DNA of 64,000 nt, taken from Congeria kusceri. Lineage: Eukaryota > Mollusca > Bivalvia > Myida > Dreissenidae. Below, piece after piece: positions 46,196 to 59,700 of the stretch. Where the stretch lies: assembly GCA_027627225.1 (NCBI GenBank), contig CM051029.1, forward strand, positions 73,921,078-73,985,077. Reading direction: 5' to 3'. Numbering within the stretch: the stretch's first letter is position 1; every line of letters begins with the position of its first letter. The position numbers were made by a program, and so were the translations under genes. The notes beneath the pieces were generated by a model. That model ran no database searches, was not told the origin of the DNA, and worked only from the letters and a program-made list of their open reading frames with translations.

Positions 46196-47664
46196 CATTT
46201 ATACAAATATAATGGAAAATGTGCCTTAACAAATGCATTATTAAACAAATATCGTGACAAATAGAACAAACCATGTACAAGTAATTCTGCATTTTATATA
46301 TAATTTGTTAGTCCTGATTCAAGCTAATAAAAAAACAAAAAAACAACAACAACAAACAAACAAATGAAACAAAACGACAAAAAAGTTCAATGTATGTCGA
46401 TTGAATGTAGTTACAATAAAAAAAAGAGTGATATTTACAACAAAATACATGATTTTACAACAATTATGGTAGTGACCTTTTAGCTATTATAATATTGTAT
46501 TAGTATTGTTTCACCTGATCAAATAATACCATGAATAAAATATGACATAATAAAACACCCTAAGCATGCATAAATATATCAACTGTCTACAAATGTATCA
46601 TATAAGTCTATGCCATTAATAACAAATAAGGACTTCTAATAATACATGCATTAATCTTCAAGCTTTACAAGTAATATATCTTATTAATCTGGACAAATAG
46701 TGAAGAAGAAAGCTTCATCAAATACTCGTATACATATAACTATAAGGGATACACACAATATTGTAGGAATAAAATTAATGTAGCTTACTCTAAGCATATC
46801 CAATGATATATGCATCAATCTTTCAATCTTCATGCTTATAATGAATGCAACGACGGTGTTACAAGCCTGGCAAATGTGTTGTGCGATATTTTTTTTATAC
46901 TGTTTTAAAATGCTTAAAGGAAGTTATTCACAGAATATAATATTTAAGAAATGTCTTCTTGTTCAATACATAACGCGTCTGGAGTAGCCAACTCTTATAT
47001 TGTAAGAAACAAAAATAAAATATATATAAATGTATTGCTGTATAACTACTAGAGACACACTCAGATATTGTAGAAAACAAACGAACATCCAATGATATAT
47101 TAATCAATCGTTCAATTTTCATGCATTACAAAATTTGTACAAATAGTGTAGAAAACAAATTGTTAACTGCATTCAAACTCTACAGTTTTATGTTACAAAC
47201 ATGGCAAAAGAAGGTTTTATCAAAACAGTTCTAATATTATTGCATATAATGTTCAATTTTTACCAGTGATTATTACACACTTACTACTGTTAAACTTTTT
47301 GAAGTGTATATTACCACCTTAGTGTAAAATGCAGTTTCCTCCGAACAAACATAACTGCATACATCTTCAACTTTTTCAAGTGTATATTGTAGACATACAC
47401 CAGTATTACAAAGCCACTTAATTAAAAAGTACAAATGTTAATTTATTTACACAAAAATTGAAACAGCAGCATAGTCATGAAGTGCACATGTACAGAACAG
47501 AGCTAAACAAGTATTGAATAAACAACAACAACAGTTAGTCTAGAAGTGAACATGTATAATAGACCTACACAAGTATTGAAAACAGTCACTTCAGTTAAAC
47601 TATTTATGGAACAATCCTCACATAAATTACTTGTCGTTGATGAACTCTTCGATATTTGGATAGA
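46196..47664. other. AT-rich DNA without identified genes
   Basis: This may include the 5' part of the LINE, but no endonuclease or ORF1 motif is readable. No other feature is supported. Confidence 0.35.
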
Positions 47665-48897
47665 ATACTGTAGAACCTTTCGCTAATATTCGCGATTTTA
47701 TTTCCTCGCGTATTCAAAACCAGAGCGAATAATTGTGTCGCAGTCCAAATTTTTAAAATGACGTCGTTGTCGCGCTGCTTTCAAAATAAACAAGTTGAGG
47801 AAATTAAAATTCGTGTCACCCTTGTTATTTTTACTGTATTTCATGTTATGTTCATATTTAAAAACGAAGAACAACATATACATAAAGCCACTAACCTACC
47901 ACAGGTATTGTACGTGTCACAGGGTACCCTGAAATCCATCTACTTAGGTATGTTTTATAAATTTATATGTTTTCATTAATTCGGGAATGAAATTGTGTTT
48001 AAAGACTACTATAGGCCTAAACAATAAAAATAATGCACTATAGAATTGATAAGTGTCCCAAAATGCGAGCGTCTACAGTAGGCCTGCATAGAAGTATTTA
48101 TTCCAAAATGGGGAAGGTACACGCATAGATCTACCTACTCTTATGGTTAAATATTTTAGTCCTTATTTTCCAACTTAATTTTGTTCTTTGGTCGCTTTTC
48201 ATAGCAAAATTCAACAAAAATATAACACATTACGTAAATATACGACCACTCTTACCCTGTCGTAGATTTATGTATGAAATTTATGTAGCCCGACGTTAGA
48301 TTTGTTCGACGAAACGTGATTTCGGTGAAACGTCATAATTTATGTAAGTCGACGCGTACGACTGGTAGTAAACCGTTGATGAAACGCCTCCCAGATCTCT
48401 ATCTTGTGTCGGGTACAAACATTCTAAATTGATGAAAAATTACAACAAACATTGCATAGATAAAACAACATGTAATATACTAGAGGTTTGGAGAGAGATG
48501 CTCAAAGTTTATGTCCGAATGTAATAAATCCGAAGATATGCTACTTTTACCTCGTAATGTACCATATGGTTATAAGTCCAATTATAAGCAATTTATATCA
48601 ACGGCATAGGTTGCGAAATGTGTTAAAATGTGTGAAAACAGCCTATTGTTACTATGCGTTGTTGTTTTTCACGCTTAGTTGTAACAAAAACACTTGCAAA
48701 AAAGCAATTATCGACTATCTGTCGCCGACACGGTACTACTAGTAACCGCCTGGTACAATAACGTAAGCAGTATACCCCATTATTTTTCGCGTCATATCTA
48801 AGACGCGATTTCAAGGACACGTGAATTTAAAAAAAGGACAATTTGGGGACAAAAACGCGAAAATTAGTTCTCGCGATTTTAAAGCATTCTACAGTAT
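47665..48897. mobile_element. possible DNA transposon with 'ATACTGTAGAA' inverted ends
   Basis: The left end 'atactgtagaacctttcgct' (47665) mirrors the right end, whose reverse complement is 'atactgtagaatgctttaaa'. Both ends are followed inside by CGCG-containing words ('attcgcgattttattt' and 'aaaatcgcgagaacta'). A smaller element with similar ends lies at 59877. The short frames inside (for example 47758-47979) have no family support. A 33-bp tandem duplication (48879-48942) straddles the right end. Confidence 0.45.
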
Positions 48898-49017
48898 GTC
48901 ATACACGCGAGTTTAAAGCATTCTACAGTATGTCATACACGGATATATTGAATCAGAATGTGCTAGCTGAAACGCCAACATATCCTGCAGTACAACATTT
49001 ATATATATAGAAAGAAA

Positions 49018-49606
49018 TGCCGCACTCGAAAACTATAAACATATTAAACACAGATTTGAATATGAAACTTATCTTGATACCTTACCACATAATCTAAGAT
49101 GCTTCTTCACGAGGCTTAGACTGTCAGAACATCCCCTCCGAATTCAAACAGGCCGGTATAGTAGGAATAGAATTGACAGAAATCAACGTTTTTGCTTATT
49201 ATGCAATAAAAATGATATTGAAGACGAATATCATTTTATGTGTATATGCCCTTTATTCGAAGATTTAAGAAAGAAATTTTTATCCCGTTATTATTTTAAG
49301 AAACCTTCAATGTTTAAATTTCTTGAATTAATCAATACGCAAAATAGAACTGTATTGCTTAATGTTGCTAGATTTTTAAAGCAGGCGTTGGCTCTTAGAA
49401 ATTCCACGCTATTAGCTATTCATTGATTTTGTTCACCCTCTTTTTCCTTTCTTTTTTTCTTATTTTCTCAAAAGACTGTATTGTATGGTATCTACTTTCT
49501 AAGCCTTTTAACTTATTATGTGACATATAATTGTTTATTTGTACTGAATTTGCTTTGGCGATGTACTTTTGTGCAAGTCACCAATAAAAGTTCTGTTCTG
49601 TTCTAT
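49018..49606 (+). mobile_element. LINE 3' fragment, reverse transcriptase C-terminus and tail
   Basis: The plus frame reads FFTRLRLSEHPLRIQTGRYS, then FCLLCNKNDIEDEYHFMCIC and PLFEDLRKKFL, then a Phe/Leu-rich end with VARFLKQALALRNS and a stop at about 49427. The CLLC...H...C pattern is the zinc-knuckle-like C-terminal module of several LINE clades. The 3' region ends in 'caataaaagttctgttctgt', a short repeat tail. It is strongly 5'-truncated and the clade was not determined. Confidence 0.8.
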
Positions 49607-49937
49607 ATCATCGAACAATGGTGCACTCGTGGGACTTGCGAAGTAATTAAGGACTAGATCACACATTTTTAGCATAAATGATTACGTTGATTGACAACGT
49701 TGGACCACCCAATGATTTCATTACGTTTATAATACAGAAATTGAACGATTTTTATTGCTATTGTCACTAGACAAGCAATGTATTCATAAACAAAGGCTCT
49801 GCATCCATTTCACATTACACAGAAACGCTTAATTTTGTAGAAACAGAGACAACAATCATTTGGCTTATAAATGCTGCTGAGCTCATAGAACAAAGCTGTC
49901 AAATAACCAAACTAACTGTGTAAATTAGTTTGTAAAT

Positions 49938-50243
49938 TGTTTGTTTGTTTGGATTTTTTCGCCGTTTTTAACAGTATTTCAGTCATATTACGTCGGTCAG
50001 TTAACCTACTCACACTTTTCCTGGGCAAACTTAGCCGATCTAAACGGTTTACCAGTACTAAGTGCACATACCTATGCCAGTAACTGACAACTGCCCTACT
50101 TGAATCAGAGCTAGGGGGAAATGGCCGTAGAAATAATTTCATGACCAATCCTCACACAAGTTACGTGGCCGGGCTGGGGTTCGAACTCGCGATCCCCGGA
50201 TTGACAGTCCAGCGCTCTACCAACTGATCTAGCCGGGCCCGGT
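49938..50243 (-). mobile_element. tRNA-derived SINE, copy 3
   Basis: Inserted on the minus strand with a 13-base target duplication 'ttagtttgtaaat' (49925-49937 and 50244-50256). The tRNA-like head is at 50160-50235 with loop CTGTCAA, and the tail 'caaacaaacaa' is at the left. It lies downstream of the VWDE-like gene. Confidence 0.93.
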
Positions 50244-50756
50244 TTAGTTTGTAAATAGATGAAAGTCTTCGTTTAGTAGCTGTGATGAGTGAACATTACA
50301 TTCTCTAAATACTTGAACTGGTTCAGTTTTGGTCGTGGCTAATTTGATTTCAACTTGCAACATTATGTTTACAAAAATAAATACAATACTCATTCTCACT
50401 ACTGTTTCATTCTCGCACAGTGTTTAAAATGTCATAAGTAAATATAACCACATTGGCACTATTTGATGCTTTTGAAATAATTTGAATTACACGTACTTTA
50501 TAATATTAGAAAGCCGCTATAGAAACGATTATTAAGGGATTCTGTGTAGGCATGCATATAGATATAAAGTTGTAGTTAAATTAAGATTATTAACTCATAC
50601 ATGTACAGAGGGTTTCAAATAGATTTCAGTTATTAAAATTATAAAACTCAAATAACACTTGACTTTTCATAGTCATGAAACGCAATGCATTAACATGCAG
50701 TGTTGACGTACAGGCTACGTAGGAGTTTCTTTCGCTGACACCATGTTCATATCACT

Positions 50757-53700
50757 CTATTTAGCCGACAGCGGTTTCTTCTTCCTAAAATATAATAAAA
50801 CAACAACAAGAGATCCGTTAAGCCCTAGGTCGCACAACTGAGGTGATATGCAAGTTTTATGTTGATTGGGTAACAAATTTAACCTCTAGAGTGTTTACAT
50901 GCTTTTTCTTTAATTTGCCCTTGTGACCTAGTTATTGACCAAGTTTCGAAAACTGCCCTGCCCAGTGACAACCATGCTTTTTAACGAATCAAAAGGATTT
51001 CAAGGAATTTAGTAAAGTGCTACCCAAGGACCAATTTTTGTGAACTAAGTTTGAAATCCAGCATTCGGTTTCTGACAAGAAGATTTTCAAAGTTTTATAT
51101 ATAGTAATATAAAAAAAACAGCGGCCACTTTTAACGAAACAAAAAGATTTGCAAGAATTTGGAAGATGGTCAGCCAAGGACCATTTCTATGACATAATTT
51201 CGAAATTAAGCCAGTGGTGCAGACAAGAAGATTTTTAAAGTTTTCAATATAACCATAGCCCGTCCCCTGGTGACCATGTTTTTCAGCGAATCAGACCCAT
51301 TTTCGAACTCAACCGATATATCATTGACACAAATGTTCTGAGCAAGTTTCATGTAGAATGATAAAAAAATGTGTTTACAAGCCTTTCTTCAATTTGATAT
51401 AGTGTCATAGTTTTTGAAAGCAAATGATCCAGTTTCAAATTGGTCCGAAATATCTTGGAGACAAATGCTCAGGGCAAGTTACATGAAGATTGGACAATAA
51501 ATGTAACGAACGACGAACGACGCATGACGGACAAAGGCGATCATAAAAGCCCAACACGTTGTGCACAGGTAACCTAAAACAGTATACATAAAGTCGCAAA
51601 GATTGAAATGTTTCCCATAATCGTTTTGTAGTTAAATGCATTATAAAACATAGGGGAAACTCAATTTTCTTATCAAATACTTACTTGCAAATACACACAA
51701 CGACTGTAACAATTATTACGACAAGGGCTACAGGACCGACAGTGGCCCCAATAATCCACAGCGGTCGTTTGGACTCATTGTCAGGTTCTGGTGCTGCACA
51801 GTCTAAAAATAACACGCTGTATCGTGATAACAGAGTTTATAAACAAATATTTGTCAAAATATAAACACATATAACACGTGTTTCCAGTGTATATATACAA
51901 CGCGTCCCAGTCTTTTCTAAAATGAATACAGTTAACAAACTTACTGTACAAATCAACTTTATATAGGTATCAATACAATGCGTCATTGTACTGTGTTAAA
52001 CGTTGATTTCTTTTTTATCATATTTGCCGTTATCTATTACGTTTTAAATGACATTTGCCTTACGTTGGTACTGAACCAACTAGGAAGTATTTTAATTATC
52101 ATGATGCCGTGTACTATCACATACATGTCAATGATCACGTAACCGGTACGAACACTATGTTAATGTGTTATATGGTTAAATAAATATTAATCTACAAAGG
52201 GCTTAACAGACATTTCACAGTTTACTTTACTTGTCATGTTGTTTCTCGTATTATAAAATAATGCAGTTTTGAGAAAATAAAAAAAATACTCCTGACAACA
52301 TTGATAAGCATTGCAAGTTGTCGAAAGTGATATTGAACTTACAATAGTTCAACTCTTATTAAATAAAATAAGTTTAAAAGTATTTTATTTAAGGCGTATT
52401 TGGTGACTTTTAATTACATATTTTTATTGTCGCCTTGACTACAATATGCAGACGTGTGTGTCTGGATGCGACTATGGCAGTGCAGCTTCTTACCTGCCTG
52501 GTAACACCGACCATCGTGCACGCAGTAGCCGTCCTAAAACAGTGAACATAAAAAGGGCACATATGGTCTACCAGTAAGGATATATAACAGCAATGCATTT
52601 AGGAAAGCCACGTCAATATTAGTGCATAAGCGTTACATATTTGAGGCGTGTCATGGGAAACCCGGGCTTAATACATCGCACTGGCTAATCAAAGACGACT
52701 CTTTCCGCCTTTATGGTATTTTTTTTTTTAAATGAGTCTAAAAGAAACATAAATCCATTGTAGGCGGAACATGTCGTCCTGGATTAGAATGTGTGGACTG
52801 CACAGGCTAAACCGGGACGACACTACGCACTTGCATTAAGCCCGGGTTTCCCAAGACGCGCCTCATTTCTACAATTAAATTAGATATTCGTAAATTACAA
52901 CCACCAGTTAGAGTACCTTCTTTGAGCAAGCGATAGTTCCGTTTAACTTCTTGCAATCCACGCACTGAGAATCAAAAATAATAATTGAATCCTCAACACT
53001 GAAAGTCCTGCCGTTGTTGCTCACAGCGACCCTGTATCCAGTAGCAATGATGTTGTTAGGCTGTGTTAGGGGCGAGCGACGACGTCGTGACACTGTTGGT
53101 AACGGACAGAACACTTGGACGAATGTGTCAAGATTTGCAGCGACTTTCCGAGATGCAAAGTCAGTTCTCTGGTTTTTCACGTTGATCTAAAATAAAAGAA
53201 ATTGCATGATACTCTTGTTTGAAATTTTATGTGAACAGGTGTTAAACTATTATTATAAAGGATACTAATATCAAAGAAATCAAAGATATTCATCTCTGAG
53301 TGACAAAGTTGTGAGCGTATTAACTGGACACCAAATGTTTTGTTTAATGGTGTTTAAATGGAATATTGGTACGTTATCTCTGTAGTGCATATATCAAACC
53401 TACCTGAAATGGGACAACCCTACATGATAATTCTTTTGAATCTACAAAATGGTGCCCAACGACAGCCGTTTGTTCACATGGTCGTATTGACAGGTCACAC
53501 AGTCCTTTGTCAGGAATGCCGAGCATTACTGGAGCAGAGTCGATATCTATGGCACAGTCTTCGCCTGCGAAGCCTTTCTTGCACAGACATGTGCCTGTGA
53601 CATTGAAACACAAAACTAACGCCTGAATGTGTACTAAATAATCTTCACGAACGTAGCGGAGACTGGAGCTTTCATTTATCAATCAAGCTCATGCAATACT

Positions 53701-56700
53701 AATTTAGTGCTATTATGCGGTGCACGTTTTATTTCAGCTTCAATTGGTCTATAGAGTTTTTATTTTTATATATCACGTGCCAACGATATGAAGTCTGTTT
53801 TATTAGTTATAATATTATACAATAGATGGAAACAGTTTCAAATGCATTTTTGTTCAAACAACACTTGTACACAGTCCAAAACATAGCTTTATGGGTAGTT
53901 TTTCTCGTTTCCACACGACAATATCTGCTATGCATTCCAGTTGGAGCGGAATAAGGAATATTACCAATGCTATCTATGTGATGCGCAAAATCAACTTAAT
54001 TCATTTTGTGTCTGTATTTATGACATTTCTAAAGAAATAACATGATATGTCTTGCAGACCTACCATTTATGCATTGACCATTGTTTGAGCAGTCGCCCGG
54101 GCATGTAACATCCTTGATACGTTTCAACAATTCTGGAGTAAAAATTGAATGTGCCCCAGACGTGGTGTTTGTGACATTTTTCGTCGTGTTCAAGTATGTA
54201 AAGTTCACGGTGGCCAGAATCTCTGCAGGGATGGGCTGATTGAATTCAACAATTTTAATGCAAGTCTCTTGTATACCTCTTATATGGATTGGAGTCCAAT
54301 CCATGTTGTTGGAAACCTGTACGCAAAAACATATGTATAAATTACATTTATATTATATTTTATTTCAACTATTAATAAGGAAATTAAAAATCTGTGTTTG
54401 GTTTATGCGCAGACGTATTGAGAGTACTGTGTGTTGTTGATGTACTTTAAATGAAAATAATATGTTTTCGCAACATCAGATGCTACCAAACCATTGCATC
54501 TAAGGCACAGTTCTCGATGTACGGCGAGATATCAAGTCCGGGAAGAGCTGAACACATCTGGACGCTGGTTGTGTTCATTTCATCTGCACATTGTCTTCTT
54601 GCAGTCGCGAGATCAAGAGCTGTTGGGGCGCGTCGATAACGACCTCTGTATGCCTAGTAAAATGCACATCGTTTGTAAGTGTTCAGATAATGTTTAAAAT
54701 GCAAAAAGAAAAAAAAAGTCACTTTAGATATAATTTCCATTATTGATAAACATTATTATAACTATAAGTAAATAATATTCGAAAAACGATCCACTTAAGG
54801 TACTATTTGGCCGCGTTGTCATGGTAACGATTTAGATGATATTTTAGTGATGCCACATACCTGTACTAGATCTCAAAATTGTAAAACTACTTATCTATAT
54901 ATAATATAGTGTAATGTTCCTTAACATGGTCAGCCAAGACATTAGAAAAGACCATGTATGCACATTATTTGTACATATTCTCTAGGTGAAATAACGTTAT
55001 ACATAAGCCATTGATGTTCTGTCCTATTAAACCAATATTTACATGGACATTATCGTTTAAATATATATATTACAATTAACGAAGTAAATGTATAATAAAT
55101 AGGGAATGTGCTAATTAATATACAATTATATGGTAGTATGTTTTGATGTACTATTTGACTGAAAGGTGCGATTACCTGTAAACGTCTAGATTCAGAGGTA
55201 TTGTCCGGTTCAATTTCATCATGGCGATGAATGTCTCTTTTCCCTCGTTCAGTCAGACACATGTCACAGTTGACCTCTTTGTAGTCTTTCATTTTACAAG
55301 ACTTCGTGCGTGCGCTGTCACACGTCACCACATCACTGTACGGACATTGTTTCGTAACGTCGCAACCACAGGAACAAATGTTCAATTCTTCTTGCCAGTG
55401 CGGCAACGATTCTCTGTATGCCGCGTCAAATAAACTTTTAGACTCTTCCAACCTAATCAAACACACAAAAACGTACATGTAATTGCATTGACCGTTCAGA
55501 AGTATTTCCTATGTGTTTATCTAACCTTACTTTTGTGTGTGGTTCGTGAAGTTTTTGTTGTTGATTGTATTAAATTGGTCATTTACCTTAAAACAGAATA
55601 TTGTGTTTTTACGAGAGTTTCAAGAAAATAAGAAACTGTCAGTATTTAAAAAGAAAACAACAACAACAACACAAGATTCTGTGTTTGATAAACACACATG
55701 GCCCCGGTTGGTGCTGAATAGCCCATTATATAGTCCAAATTAGGTCAAGGACAAGGTCAAAGTGAGGTTGGGTGATATGGGTGGATTGGAAACGGTCATA
55801 AGTAACAACTGTGTTAATATCCAAGTGTTGAAGTAAGTGGTGTTGGTGCTAGACGAAACGGTAAAATCGAGTTAACCAAGAAATGGCACTTTTGAATTAA
55901 TATGAGTTCAAACTAGGTCACGATCAAAGTGACGTTGGGTGATATGGGTGGATTGGGGATGGCCATAAATAACAACTGTGTAAATATACAAATGTTGTAG
56001 CAAGCGGTGTTGGTGCTAGACGAAACGGTAAAATCTAGTTAACCAAGAAACAGCCCATTTTAATTATTCTAAGTGCAAATTAGGTCAAGGTAAAGGTCAA
56101 TGCGAGGTTGGGTGATATGGGTGGATTGGGAACGGTCATTAGTAACAACTGTGTAAATATACAAATGTTGTAGCAAGCGGTGTTGGTGCTAGACGAAACG
56201 GTAAAATCTAGTTAACCAAGAACCAGCCCATTTTAAGTATTCTAAGTGCAAATTAGGTCAAGGTAAAGGTCAGTGCGAGGTTGGGTGATATGGTAGGATT
56301 GGGAACGGTCATAAGTAACAACTGTGTAATTATCCAAGTGTTGTAGTCCCTTCCGCATAAAGATGCCTGGGGTATACAAACATAGGTACAAAAACTGACC
56401 TCCAGCAAAGATCATGTTTCAAACTGCAACCGAGAGGCTTGTCCAAATCGTTCGAAGCGTCACCATCAAAACTGCCGCATAGCCCATCCGTGTTTCGGTA
56501 GTCATGGAGACCAGGTTTGATATCAATTTCCAGGAATTTGTACCACGTGTTACGTACTTGAATATGGGCCCCAGTGGGTAAAAAAATCTAGAGGCAGACA
56601 TTAATGTCTTAAGTTATTTAAACTTGAAATTATATCCAAAAACGTATTAAGACTTGTTACAATATTGTTCATGAACCAGACACTTTACAAAAAGTCAGTC

Positions 56701-59700
56701 TTTTTTACAACTCGTAGTGTAGATGCAATACACCTTCAATTGTTACAAAAACATCTTTTCTTTAAGCAAATTTTCAAACAACACAAACATGCCAATGTGT
56801 TTCTAATGAGGCGCTCTGCTCCTATTCATACGGCGTTGAAAAAACACTCGATTTATTAATTTAATTATCTAAATAGATTTTCATTCTGATTTACAATATG
56901 TACACACAATTATTACCTCGAATTCCCGACCTTCAGACTTTGTCCGAACTTTGTGTGACAAAACAGCATCATCACACAACTTAAAGCTGGTTACCGGCTT
57001 CTCAAGATCAATGATGTATACATCCCTGCCTGCGCGTATCGCAACAGCTTTGTTGCAGTAAGGGCTATCTCTAGACGGGTCATAGTTGGTACATCGGGCG
57101 TGTTGTGTGTGTACCTAACAATATAGTACAAACATAAGTGGATCTGTAATATGAAAAGTCATAGAACACTTTTAACTTAAATTAAATATACATATCGATC
57201 CCGAAGACACATAACAGAATAATAAACTTAAACAAAGATGTAGTGAACAAGCTTGTGTAGCATTTCTCTTTTACAATTTTTGTTCTTACTTCGGTGTTGA
57301 AGGCTGTATTTCTATAAAGCAAGAAAATCCCAGCAGCCTGATTCTCAAATGTTCCCCTGAAATATTAATACGAATATTATATGTGTTAAATCATTCGAAA
57401 CAATATGTTGCATTACTTGCATTTTGATACAGATTATTTATGACAGCATTTTCCGAACTAATCAAAGACCAACGCTTAACACTTACGGTCTATCAAATGG
57501 TTTCGTATGCGGATCGCTATGCGCGTAACATAGACCAGAAGATAGCTTGTGACTGTCAACAATAACATAGACCTGCAAAATACACAACGAAATAAATTTA
57601 CGAGGGCTGTTCATTTAATGTCCGTAATGCATATTGGATGAATTCAAACTATGACAAGGACAACACAATGTTTAAAAGTATATACGACACAGTAACTATC
57701 AAACACAAAGTTGATGATTTGTAGTATGGTGAAGTATAAAGGGCACTAATACGGCCTTGCTATATGAGCTAGCTTGTATAGCGACGCGGTAGAGTGTTTT
57801 TGCTTCGGAACCAGGAGATTCTAGGTTCGATTCCAATTGAGGCTTGGGGAATTGTTTAGCTTGGATACAGATGCAAATCCATTGTTAACATCATTCGGTC
57901 TTTCATTGCGACCAAGTCGCCAATTGATTGCCCAAACAACACTGTTCAAAATTTAAAACATAAATAAACACAAACTAAATAAAACTGTGGTATAGATTGC
58001 CCAAACAACACTGCTCAAGCGATGATAAATAAATAAATAAAAACTATGAGTAAAACTGGGACCGACGTTACACATCTGTAACTTAATGTTAAAAATTTTT
58101 TATTGCGCAATTACCCGAATTGGATTCAGCCAGTATCCGCTGAACATGTCATGAGCTTTGAACGTATGGGTTCGTAGTAATGCGTTGTATACCAAGCCAA
58201 TCTCGGACGAGGATACAGTCGCTCCAATGTTTGTTGTTATGGTGACATTTTTTATTGTGTTAATCTCTGAAGTTTTGAATCGCACTCCGCACGGGTTCGA
58301 TTGCACATTGATATGGGCGATGCTCCCTATCTGGCAATTGTCAGCTTTGTTGGGAATCTGCACATTCACGTCTAGCAAGCAGTCCGGAGAACCCTTTGGG
58401 CACTGGAAGGGGACCGTCAACTCGAGTCCAATAACAGCGTTTTCTGTATCTTTTACTCGAAGTGGATTGCTTGAATGCACCTTCAACATTAATTTCTAAT
58501 GGTTATCGTATTTTCCTCATTGTACAGCACAGTGACTAACGTGGGAGCTATGAGGGCCTGCACTTGTATTTCAATATGTAGTATGCACAAACGTCTCTGA
58601 TGGAGATACGTTATATTTATCCTTCCATAGGGGGAAGGAATATTTTCTTACTGTGTTTTGGCTTTGTGTATTTTGTCAATATAGTTTGTTTTGTACATAC
58701 TTATTCATTAAATCTGTCCCTCGCTGTAAAATACCAAACTTAATGTGTCTGCCGTAATATGTTTTCTTTCCAGTTTGATGCGCATGATGTGCATTGATTC
58801 TGTATGCAAATTGTGAATAGTGTTCTAATCAAATTTTGCCATTCATTAGTGCAAGAGAATTCCTTAAAATTATAACCATAATCAGGTCAACAATATTATG
58901 AAAGTAAGAAAATCATCCCACAGAAAGCACAAACTACTCCAAACACTCAGCTACACAACTCTTAATAAAGACAATATTAAAGTATGTTCAGTTTAAGAGC
59001 TTACCTTAATGCCACAGAACTTGCTCTCGCTTTGCTTTGGTGAACTATATCTTCCATATTTTGATTTGTTTGCCCTCACTGTGCACATGATCTACAACAA
59101 TCACTTGGGGATATTGATACAGTGCTCTTTAGCTTTTCAATGTTTGTCAAAATATTAAAGGGACTATGTCAACGAAAAAATGACCACCTTCAGCAATTTT
59201 AATGTTAATATGTTAAAGAAATCAGCATTACAAAAACGGTACATAATAAATAACTGATGAATAATTTACTACGAATTGAAAACCTTGATAACCCCCACCC
59301 CCCTCGCAAACAAAAATAAATAATAAATAAATAAATACTTGAAACAAGAAAACCCAGAGTGGGTATCGAACTCTCAACGACGGAGTCGTAAAAACAATGA
59401 CAGTTGACAGCGCTGTAACCAACTGGGCTATTATGACATGTGAGAATAAATGAGCATACTATGGCTATAAAAGGTACCCGCAAATCTGTCGTCAACGTGT
59501 AAACAAGAAAAAGGCCAAACAAATACGCCATTCATTATATCATGTTTTTTTTTCTTAGAATGCATAAACTATTGTTCCATTATATGTAAATTAGTTTAAC
59601 CTTTATAATATGCCAGTATTAATATTTGATTTTAAGATTTTGTACTGCGGTTGCCCCGTTGGGTCCCTTTTCGGTGACAGAGTACCTTTAAGTATGCGTA

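Noticed and set aside
56419..56601. A 60-codon minus-strand frame over exon 8 of the VWDE-like gene
   Set aside because: The true exon uses another frame that joins in phase with exons 7 and 9 and encodes the LCGSFDGD segment of VWD.
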